This document shows, in pieces, positions 1-5,726 of a DNA stretch of 20,697 nucleotides. Position numbers and translations under genes: made by a program. The first letter of the stretch is position 1. Each line of letters begins with the position of its first letter. The notes under the pieces were generated by a model, which did not search any database, was not told the DNA's origin, and saw only the letters and a list, made by a program, of their open reading frames with translations. The stretch covers positions 1 through 20,697 of the forward strand of contig CAZLLB010000032.1 of assembly GCA_964560165.1 (NCBI GenBank). The letters are read 5' to 3'. Origin of the DNA: Parvibaculum sp964560165. Its GTDB lineage: Bacteria > Pseudomonadota > Alphaproteobacteria > Parvibaculales > Parvibaculaceae.

Positions 1-228
1 ATCATCACCGGCAATCGCGACCGGACGGTCTGGGCGAAACTGCATTCCTACGCGCTGCATGAGCAGATCGCGGGATCGGAACTCATCAAGCTCGTTGGTG
101 TCGGGCACATGCCGCATTACGTGCGGCCTGATGTGGTGATTGACGCGCTGGTGCGGCTGGCGCGCGGCGAGCATCCGCGTGCGGGCACGCATGTGATTGA
201 ACCGGGTATGGCGCTGACGGAGGCGTAG
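1..228 (+). CDS. alpha/beta hydrolase, C-terminal fragment
   Basis: The window opens inside a reading frame that gives 75 residues before a TAG stop, so only the C-terminus is present. The fragment starts with ITGNRDRTV, matching the strand-turn that carries the acidic residue of the catalytic triad in alpha/beta hydrolases (Asp at residue 7). It continues with LVGVGHMPHYV, which fits the loop with the catalytic histidine (GHMPH). The sequence after that histidine is a typical last helix (DVVIDALVRLARG). Fold assignment is reasonable; the substrate cannot be told. It runs convergent with pyk, with two palindromic repeats between the two stop codons. Confidence 0.7.
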   Translation: MITGNRDRTVWAKLHSYALHEQIAGSELIKLVGVGHMPHYVRPDVVIDALVRLARGEHPRAGTHVIEPGMALTEA

Positions 229-249
229 TTTTGGGTGGCCGTTGCGGGG

Positions 250-290
250 CCATCCTTCGAGACGCGGCTTTGCCGCTCCTCAGGATGAGG
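250..290. repeat. dispersed palindromic repeat, copy 1
   Basis: An imperfect palindrome whose arms read CATCCTTCGAGACGCGG and CCGCTCCTCAGGATGAGG. This form (CTTCGAGA ... CTCAGGATGAGG) resembles short intergenic palindromes that I recall as repeated many times in Bradyrhizobiaceae and Beijerinckiaceae genomes. A second copy in inverted orientation lies 26 bp further on. The pair sits between two convergent genes and could act as a bidirectional transcription stop. Confidence 0.65.
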
Positions 291-316
291 TTTTATTTTT
301 TAGGTTTGGTTTTTAT

Positions 317-361
317 CCTCACCCTGAGGAGACGCGGGACGCGTCATCTCGAAGGGCGAGG
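317..361. repeat. dispersed palindromic repeat, copy 2 (inverted)
   Basis: The arms read CCTCACCCTGAGGAGACGCG and CTCGAAGGGCGAGG. Its reverse complement follows copy 1 (CCTTCGAGA then CTCCTCAGG..TGAGG), so the two copies face each other. The T-rich stretch between them (290-316) could help form a bidirectional terminator for the hydrolase gene and pyk. Confidence 0.65.
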
Positions 362-371
362 CCCGCGAGCC

Positions 372-1808
372 TCAATCCGCCGAGCTGCCTTTGCGGCCGA
401 CGAAGGCGACGCGGAGCATGTTGGTGGCACCGGGTGTGCCGAGCGGCAGGCCGGCGGTGACGATGATGCGCTGGCCGGGCTGGGCGTAGCCTTCGCGAAA
501 GGCGATGCGGCAGGCGCGGTCGGCGAGGTCGTCGAGGTCCTTGGCGTCTTCGGTGAGCACGCAATGGAGGCCCCAGACGAGGGCGAGGCGGCGCGCGGTG
601 GCGGTGATTGGTGTCAGCGCGATAATCGGGAAGAGCGGGCGCTCACGCGCGGCGCGAATGCCGGTCGAGCCTGAATTGGTCCAGCAAACGATGGCGGCGG
701 CTTTCAGCGTGTCGGCGACCATATGGGCGGCGGCGCTGATCGCGTCGGCGCCCGTTGCTTCGGGCTCGTTGCGCTGGGCGTACATGATGCCCGGATAGGT
801 TGGATCGGATTCAACCTCGACGGCGATGCTGTTCATCATACGCACGGCTTCGGCGGGATATTGTCCGGCGGCGGATTCCGCCGAGAGCATGATCGCGTCG
901 GCACCCTCGAAGACGGCGGTGGCGACGTCGGAGACTTCGGCGCGTGTCGGCACGGGCGAGGAGATCATGCTTTCGAGCATTTGCGTGGCGACGACAACAG
1001 GCTTGCCAGCGCGGCGGGCGGCGCGGGTGATGCGCTTCTGCCAACCCGGTACTTGCTCAAGCGGCAGTTCGACGCCGAGATCGCCGCGCGCGACCATGAG
1101 CGCATCGGCCATGTCGATGATGTCGTCGAGATGGACGAGGGCTTGCGGCTTTTCGATCTTGGCGAGAATGGCGGCGCGACCGCGCGCAATCTTGCGCGCT
1201 TCGGCTATGTCGTCGGGGCGCTGGATGAAGGAGAGCGCTACCCAGTCGATACCCAGATTGAGGGCTGCCTCGAAGTCGCTGCGATCCTTTTCGGTCAGCG
1301 CAGCGACGGGCAGCACGGCGTCGGGCACGTTGACGCCTTTGCGATTGGAAAGACGGCCGCCGACCATGACCTCGGTTTCGGCAAAATCGGTACCGCAATT
1401 GAGGACGCGCAGGCGGATTTTGCCATCGTCGAGCAGCAGCGACTGGCCGGTTGTGACGGCGGCGAAAATTTCGGGGTGAGGGAGCGGCGCGCGCCTGGCA
1501 TCGCCCGGCGTCTTGTCGAGATCGAGGCGGAACTTCTGGCCGGTTTCGAGCAGCGCCGAGCCGCCCACCATTTCGCCGACGCGAAGCTTGGGGCCTTGCA
1601 GATCGGCGAGGATTCCAATCGGGCGATCGACGTCTTTCTCGACGGCGCGGATCATCGCGTGAACCTTCTTCAGCCCGTCATGACTTAGATGGCTCATGTT
1701 GAGACGGAAGACGTCCACGCCTGACTCGAAGAGCGTGCGGATCATTTCCGGCGAGCTTGATGCAGGGCCGAGCGTAGCGATGATCTTGACGTTGCGGCGG
1801 CGTATCAA
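372..1808 (-). CDS. pyk: pyruvate kinase
   Basis: 478 residues, the usual length for a bacterial pyruvate kinase, the glycolytic enzyme that transfers phosphate from phosphoenolpyruvate to ADP. The N-terminus reads RRNVKIIATLGPASSS, the standard first strand, followed by VFRLNMSH and the B-domain start ILADLQGPKLRVG. The active-site signature ILAKIEKPQ gives catalytic Lys217 and metal ligand Glu219. The second metal ligand is Asp243 in MVARGDLGVE, and Thr275 sits in VATQMLESM. The C-terminal domain (about 350-478) has the NSGSTGIRAARERP motif and ends after GTPGATNMLRV. It lies 23 bp downstream of the glycerate kinase gene on the same strand and is probably cotranscribed with it, so glycerate can be carried via 2-phosphoglycerate and PEP to pyruvate. 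The ATG at 1808 is used because the conserved start follows at once. Confidence 0.97.
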   Translation of the reverse strand: MIRRRNVKIIATLGPASSSPEMIRTLFESGVDVFRLNMSHLSHDGLKKVHAMIRAVEKDVDRPIGILADLQGPKLRVGEMVGGSALLETGQKFRLDLDKTPGDARRAPLPHPEIFAAVTTGQSLLLDDGKIRLRVLNCGTDFAETEVMVGGRLSNRKGVNVPDAVLPVAALTEKDRSDFEAALNLGIDWVALSFIQRPDDIAEARKIARGRAAILAKIEKPQALVHLDDIIDMADALMVARGDLGVELPLEQVPGWQKRITRAARRAGKPVVVATQMLESMISSPVPTRAEVSDVATAVFEGADAIMLSAESAAGQYPAEAVRMMNSIAVEVESDPTYPGIMYAQRNEPEATGADAISAAAHMVADTLKAAAIVCWTNSGSTGIRAARERPLFPIIALTPITATARRLALVWGLHCVLTEDAKDLDDLADRACRIAFREGYAQPGQRIIVTAGLPLGTPGATNMLRVAFVGRKGSSAD

Positions 1809-1831
1809 AGGTTCGCTCCCGTGTGATTATC

Positions 1832-3121
1832 TCAGGCGGATGGTCTTTCTATCAGAATGACACGGAAATCGTTCACATTCGTGTAACTGGGGCCAGTTTG
1901 CAGGCTGTCGCCAAGCGCAGCGAAAAAGCCGCCTGAATCATGGGCGGAGAGGAAGGCCGCTGGATTGATGCCCAAAGCGCGGGCACGGGCAAGCGTGTCA
2001 GGCAAGACGAGCGCGCCCGCCGGATCGTCGGCAGCGCCGGAGCCGCCGTCTATGCCGTCCGTGTCGCCCGCGAGCGCCGAGATGCCGGGCGCGCCATGCA
2101 GGGCCATTGCGAGAGCCAGCGCATATTCCTGATTGGGGCCGCCGTGGCCGTTGGTTTTTTGCGTAAATGTGACGGAAAGCTCGCCGCCAGAGAGAATGGC
2201 GGTGCGACGGTTGCTGTGCTGAGCATCGAGAGCGAGGCGGGCGTGATGGGCGGCGATGTCACGGGCTTCGCCTTCGATGCGGTCGCCGAGGTCGAGCACT
2301 TCGTAGCCATCGGCTTTGGCGATGGCGGCGGCGGCGCGCAAGGAGCCTGCGCCGCTGGCGATCAACGCGTAGCGGGCGTGGGCGAAAAGCGGGTCGCCGG
2401 GTTTGGGTGTTTCTGGCGCGGCTTCAAGCGCGCGGATAATGTTTGGGCTCGCCTCGATCTGAAATTTTTGTAGCACATCGAATGCGTCGCGCCGCGTTGT
2501 CGGGTCGGCGACGGTTGGCCCTGAGGCGATGGTGGCGGGGTCGTCGCCTGCCACATCGGAAATCGCCAGCGTGAGGGAAGGTGCCGGCGCGATGGCGGCG
2601 GCGAGGCGACCGCCCTTGATGCGCGAGAGATGTTTGCGGACGCAATTGATGGCGGCGATGGGCGCGCCGGAGGCGAGGAGCGCTTTGGTCAACGCGCGTT
2701 TGTCGTCGAGGGTGAGGCCTTCAACGGGCAGCGTTGCAAGTGCCGAGCCGCCGCCTGAAATCAGCACCAAGGCGAAATCGCGGGGACCGAGAGACGCCGC
2801 CATGTCGAGGAGGCGGGCGCTGGCTGCCGCGCCGTTTGCGTCCGGCAGGGGATGGCTTGCCTCGACAATCTCGATGCTGCGTGTCGGGCGGGCGTGGCCG
2901 TAGCGTGTCAGGGCGAGGCCTTCAAGCGCGATATTGACATAATGCGCCTCTGCGGCGACGGCCATGGAGGCGGCGGCCTTGCCTATGGCGAAGATGACGA
3001 GGCGGCCTTCGGGCGGCGGCGGCAGATAGGGAGCGAGGATTTCGTCGGGCAAGGCGGCGCGCACAGCCGCGTCGTACAGGACTTTCAAGCGTGCGCGGGT
3101 TTCAGGGAAGCTCTGGGTCAT
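1832..3121 (-). CDS. gckA: glycerate 2-kinase (MOFRL family)
   Basis: 429 residues, matching the GckA/TtuD family, which phosphorylates D-glycerate at carbon 2 to give 2-phosphoglycerate. Family members are often misnamed hydroxypyruvate reductase. Visible hallmarks are IFAIGKAAASM with the catalytic lysine (Lys48), the phosphate-binding glycine turn LISGGGSALA near residues 120-129, SDVAGDDPATIASGPT, and the C-terminal MOFRL domain with LSGGELSVTF, GGPNQEYALALA and GDTDGIDG. It is the first gene of a two-gene unit with pyk. The combination suggests glyoxylate/glycerate use or a serine-cycle branch, although no other serine-cycle gene is visible. No clear ribosome binding site precedes the ATG. 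The start is only 45 bp from the divergent gene at 3167. Confidence 0.93.
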   Translation of the reverse strand: MTQSFPETRARLKVLYDAAVRAALPDEILAPYLPPPPEGRLVIFAIGKAAASMAVAAEAHYVNIALEGLALTRYGHARPTRSIEIVEASHPLPDANGAAASARLLDMAASLGPRDFALVLISGGGSALATLPVEGLTLDDKRALTKALLASGAPIAAINCVRKHLSRIKGGRLAAAIAPAPSLTLAISDVAGDDPATIASGPTVADPTTRRDAFDVLQKFQIEASPNIIRALEAAPETPKPGDPLFAHARYALIASGAGSLRAAAAIAKADGYEVLDLGDRIEGEARDIAAHHARLALDAQHSNRRTAILSGGELSVTFTQKTNGHGGPNQEYALALAMALHGAPGISALAGDTDGIDGGSGAADDPAGALVLPDTLARARALGINPAAFLSAHDSGGFFAALGDSLQTGPSYTNVNDFRVILIERPSA

Positions 3122-3166
3122 AAGTGGGGCATTCGCGACTTTCGGTCCATTGGGTATAGTGCGCCG

Positions 3167-3979
3167 ATGCAGGCTCTGTCACGCGAAGGCGATTGTCCCT
3201 TCGACCTTATCAATCCCGGGGGCGATCCACGCTTCCTCGTCATCTGCGATCATGCGTCGAACACATTGCCGCCGGGATATGGATCGCTCGGCCTCGATGC
3301 GAGCGAGTTCTCGCGGCATATCGCCTATGATATCGGGGCGGGAGAGGTTGCGCGGCGCCTCGCGGGCAAGCTCGATTGCCCCGTTGTGCTGGCGCGGTTT
3401 TCGCGGTTGCTGATTGATCTCAATCGCGGGGCTGATGATCCGACGTTGGTGATGAAGCTGTCGGATGGAGCGATCATTCCGGCAAATCGCGATGTCGATG
3501 CATTTCAGGGTGCGGCGGAATTCGCGCTGCGTCTCACTGATTTCTATGAGCCTTATCACGCAGCGGTGGCGGGCGCGCTGGAGAGGGCGAGGGTGCGTGG
3601 CGCGGTGCCGGCCATTCTCTCCATTCATAGTTTCACGCCGGTTTGGCGCGGTGTTGCGCGGCCCTGGCATGCAGGGATCCTCTGGGACAAGGACGACCGC
3701 TTGCCCGTGCCTTTGCTCGAAGGGCTGCGCGGGGAGCCGGGGCTCGTGGTTGGCGACAATGAGCCATACTCTGGTGAGTTGAAGGGCGACTGCCTATATC
3801 GGCATGGAACGCGGAACGGCTTGCCGCATGCGCTGGTGGAAATCCGGCAGGATTTGATCGGCGAGGCACGCGGGCAGGAAGAGTGGGCGGCGCGTCTGGC
3901 GCGGCTCGTGTTGCCGATGGCCGCGAACGGAGATTTGCGCGCGGTGCGCCATTACGGCTCGCGCACAGACAACAGATGA
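3167..3979 (+). CDS. N-formylglutamate amidohydrolase family protein
   Basis: 270 residues of the FGase family (PF05013), zinc hydrolases that release formate from N-formyl-L-glutamate in histidine breakdown. Some relatives have other or unknown substrates. Family motifs seen are VICDHASNTLPPGYGSLGL near the N-terminus, ARFSRLLIDLNRG, a central LSIHSFTPVWRG, DNEPYSGE, and a C-terminal HALVEIRQDLI. The His, Asn and Glu residues in these blocks are the probable metal and substrate ligands. No hut genes are nearby, so a role in histidine catabolism is not supported by context. The ATG at 3167 is the only sensible start: longer in-frame extensions run back into the divergent gckA. The stop overlaps a run of ATG codons before the DUF1244 gene, so the two are likely cotranscribed. 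Confidence 0.88.
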   Translation: MQALSREGDCPFDLINPGGDPRFLVICDHASNTLPPGYGSLGLDASEFSRHIAYDIGAGEVARRLAGKLDCPVVLARFSRLLIDLNRGADDPTLVMKLSDGAIIPANRDVDAFQGAAEFALRLTDFYEPYHAAVAGALERARVRGAVPAILSIHSFTPVWRGVARPWHAGILWDKDDRLPVPLLEGLRGEPGLVVGDNEPYSGELKGDCLYRHGTRNGLPHALVEIRQDLIGEARGQEEWAARLARLVLPMAANGDLRAVRHYGSRTDNR

Positions 3980-3993
3980 TGATGGAGGTTGGG

Positions 3994-4296
3994 ATGGACA
4001 AGGCAATGCAGACGGAAGTGGAGGCGGCGGCGTTTCGACGTCTCGTCGCTCATCTCGGCAAGCGCACCGATGTGCAGAATATCGATCTGATGATTCATGG
4101 TGGCTTTTGCCGCAATTGCCTCGCCGACTGGTATGGCGAGGCGGCGGGCGAGAGGGGCGTGACGCTTTCGAAGGATGAGGCGCGCGAGGTGATTTATGGA
4201 ATGCCTTTCGCCGCGTGGAAAGCGAAGCATCAACCCGAGGCGACGCCTGAGCAATTGGCGGCTTTCGAGGCGGCGCAGAAGCGCGCGCATGATTGA
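3994..4296 (+). CDS. DUF1244 family protein
   Basis: 100 residues matching the small DUF1244 family found across Alpha- and Gammaproteobacteria. The core reads AAAFRRLVAHLGKRTDVQNI, then a GGFCRNCLADWY block with two cysteines (C-x2-C) and SKDEAREVIYGMPFAAWKAK. The biochemical role is not established to my knowledge; the CxxC pair could bind metal or be redox active. Four in-frame ATGs are possible (3976, 3979, 3982, 3994). The last is chosen because GGAGG at 3984-3988 lies five bases before it and because relatives start close to the acidic AAAF block. The earlier ATGs overlap the amidohydrolase stop, so translational coupling is possible. Confidence 0.88.
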   Translation: MDKAMQTEVEAAAFRRLVAHLGKRTDVQNIDLMIHGGFCRNCLADWYGEAAGERGVTLSKDEAREVIYGMPFAAWKAKHQPEATPEQLAAFEAAQKRAHD

Positions 4297-4401
4297 GGGC
4301 GTTATATCCACAGCTTTCTTGCGTTGTGATGTTGCCGCTGCCGCCGCGCGTCGATAGTGTCGCCTCCTCATCAGCCTGTGGATTGAATGGAGCGACGCAT
4401 C

Positions 4402-4668
4402 ATGGCGGACGGCAATACCCCTATGAACCATGGCGGCGTCGCGCATGATCAGTTGCGCTCGGTCATTGAGCGCATCGAGCGGCTGGAAGATGAGAAAGCA
4501 GCAACTGCCGCCGACATCAAGGAAGTCTATGCCGAGGCGAAGGCCAATGGCTTTGACACCAAGACGCTCCGGCAGGTTGTGCGCATCCGCAAGCAGGACA
4601 AGGCTGAACGGCAGGAGCAGGAAGCGATCCTGGAGCTTTATCTCAGCGCGCTCGGCATGATCGAGTAG
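4402..4668 (+). CDS. gapR: GapR family nucleoid-associated protein (DUF2312)
   Basis: 88 residues that match the DUF2312/UPF0335 family, now called GapR from work in Caulobacter. There it binds overtwisted AT-rich DNA ahead of replication and transcription and helps type II topoisomerases. The visible core is DQLRSVIERIERLEDEKAA, a coiled-coil helix, followed by IKEVYAEAKANGFDTKTLRQ and VVRIRKQDKAERQEQEA with a basic helix, and ends YLSALGMIE, all typical. The start at 4402 (MADGNTP) has GGAG at 4389-4392 upstream and agrees with relatives; the ATG at 4387 would add five residues. A clear intrinsic terminator follows at 4701. Confidence 0.93.
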   Translation: MADGNTPMNHGGVAHDQLRSVIERIERLEDEKAATAADIKEVYAEAKANGFDTKTLRQVVRIRKQDKAERQEQEAILELYLSALGMIE

Positions 4669-4700
4669 TCGATCACTTCTTTTTCGGGTTCTTGTTTCAG

Positions 4701-4732
4701 AACGTCAGCCTTTAGGGGCTGGCGTTTTTTAT
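4701..4732 (+). terminator. intrinsic terminator after gapR
   Basis: A 10-bp stem (AACGTCAGCC with GGCTGGCGTT, one T-G wobble) and a six-base loop, followed by TTTTTATTT. It sits 32 bases after the gapR stop and ends the amidohydrolase-DUF1244-gapR group. Confidence 0.88.
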
Positions 4733-4764
4733 TTGCGTGCGACGGCGCGCGCACTTCGATGCGT

Positions 4765-4974
4765 TCACTTTTTGGCTTTTTTCTCGTGATCGGCGCTGCC
4801 GACTTTTTTGGTCGGCTGGGTTTGGGGTGCCGGGTCGCTTGCGGGGAAGGATTGATCCAGCGCGTCGTCGAGATCGCGATCATCTTGTTGTGGCGTTTTT
4901 TTCGCGCCGGGTTCGCTGGGCTTCTTCATATCGCTGTGTTTGTGGGCCTTCGCGTGCTTGTGGTCGTTCTTCAT
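4765..4974 (-). CDS. small charged protein with FPASDP motif
   Basis: 69 residues with no membrane segment. The N-terminal part is rich in His and Lys (KNDHKHAKAHKHSD), the middle is acidic, and the C-terminus is rich in Lys. The core DDALDQSFPASDP is a motif I recall from many short uncharacterised proteins in Rhizobiales and Methylobacteriaceae. No catalytic function can be named. The inner ATG at 4974 is preferred to the ATG at 4986, because GGAGG lies five bases before 4974 and overlaps the upstream ATG. An exact EcfG promoter motif ends 46 bases upstream (5020-5044), so this is probably a member of the general stress regulon. Confidence 0.72.
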   Translation of the reverse strand: MKNDHKHAKAHKHSDMKKPSEPGAKKTPQQDDRDLDDALDQSFPASDPAPQTQPTKKVGSADHEKKAKK

Positions 4975-5019
4975 GGCCGCCTCCATGTGAGGTTGGGATG
5001 AATTCGTTCACAGGCACAC

Positions 5020-5044
5020 AACGCAGCGACGGCGTGTCTGTTCC
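5020..5044 (-). promoter_or_regulatory. EcfG-type promoter before the FPASDP gene
   Basis: On the minus strand the sequence reads GGAAC, 16 bases, CGTT, an exact match to the -35/-10 consensus of the alphaproteobacterial general stress sigma factor EcfG. It points at the small gene starting at 4974. Confidence 0.82.
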
Positions 5045-5100
5045 TCTGCGGGAGCGGAGCGCGGTGTGAAACCCAAAGCGCCGCGAGGCGTTTGGTCTTT

Positions 5101-5409
5101 ATGACGCAAAGAAAAATCAATGCGCTCTTCGGCTCGCAACCGGGAAAACCGCCGGGGCCTGACGACCCGACGCCCAAGCCTGACATGCCTGTGCCGCCGC
5201 ATCCGAAAGAACCACCTGCGGAAACGCCGCCTATCCGATTGCCGCCGGAGATCACCCCCGGAATGCCGCCAGAGACGCCGCCGAGACCTCAAGCGCCGCC
5301 GATCGAGATACCGCCAGAAGAGCCGCCACAACCGGATGGCCCTGAAGTGCCAGTGATGCCGCCACCAGAGCCCGAAGTTCCGCTGACCATGCATAAGTTG
5401 AGCCGATGA
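5101..5409 (+). CDS. proline-rich hypothetical protein
   Basis: 102 residues, about 37 of them proline, in irregular x-P-P units mixed with glutamate (for example PPETPPRPQAPP and IPPEEPPQPDGP). No signal peptide and no membrane segment are visible; the N-terminus MTQRKINALFG is the only non-repetitive part. Such a chain would be extended and disordered. No function is assigned. A TTG nine bases upstream is also possible, but ATG 5101 is preferred, with GAGG at 5085-5088. The next small membrane protein gene starts eight bases after this stop, so the two may be made together. It is real rather than a shadow if the tight spacing to that gene means anything; the reverse frame is also open, which lowers confidence. 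Confidence 0.55.
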   Translation: MTQRKINALFGSQPGKPPGPDDPTPKPDMPVPPHPKEPPAETPPIRLPPEITPGMPPETPPRPQAPPIEIPPEEPPQPDGPEVPVMPPPEPEVPLTMHKLSR

Positions 5410-5417
5410 GGTGGGAG

Positions 5418-5549
5418 ATGAAAAAGACGCTGAGTACAGAAGAAGCTCGCGCGGGTAAGACGCTAAACGAAATGCGCTACGTCCTTGGGATCAGCATGGC
5501 GCTTGTGGTTGCTGGTTTTGCGGCGGTCTATTTTTATTATTTCGCCTGA
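5418..5549 (+). CDS. 43-residue single-pass membrane protein
   Basis: A short gene starting MKKTLSTEEARAGKTLNEMR, followed by one hydrophobic helix (about residues 21-42, YVLGISMALVVAGF then AAVYFYYF) that runs to the C-terminus. GAGG at 5408-5411 gives a good ribosome binding site, partly overlapping the stop of the proline-rich gene. The charged N-terminus followed by a helix suggests a tail-anchored inner membrane protein with the N-terminus in the cytoplasm. I do not recognise the family. It may work with the upstream proline-rich protein. Confidence 0.6.
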   Translation: MKKTLSTEEARAGKTLNEMRYVLGISMALVVAGFAAVYFYYFA

Positions 5550-5726
5550 TCCATCGCGCGCTGAGTTTTATTTTCGTGCGACTATCTGTTTGATTCCGGC
5601 TTGTGTGATGCAGCGCTATTGATCCACAGCAACGTCGCCGTTTTCCCTTGTCATTAGTGTAATTTATGGAAAGCTCATTTTGAGAGAGCTTGGCGTGCAC
5701 CAGCGCAAACTGGTCAGCGCGCGCGG
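5550..5726. other. intergenic region before the phytochrome-like kinase gene
   Basis: 177 bases, AT-richer than the flanking genes, with no open frame of note and no EcfG motif. It holds an inverted repeat AAGCTC (5671-5676) / GAGCTT (5686-5691) separated by nine bases, 35 bases before the kinase start, which could be an operator or a weak hairpin. A promoter must lie here, but no convincing -35/-10 pair was found. Confidence 0.4.

Noticed and set aside
723..1688. Open frame of 321 codons opposite pyk
   Set aside because: It is antisense to well-conserved pyruvate kinase sequence, lacks recognisable motifs and has no ribosome site.
4306..4383. ATCCACAG and CTGTGGAT inverted pair before gapR as DnaA boxes or a replication origin
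   Set aside because: Neither copy matches the full TTATNCACA box, there is no cluster of boxes or AT-rich unwinding region, and no origin-linked genes are near.
5008..5394. Trp/Arg-rich frame opposite the proline-rich gene
   Set aside because: Its composition (RRR, WRR) is what the reverse complement of proline codons gives. The plus frame has closer fit to its neighbour, although neither is proven.
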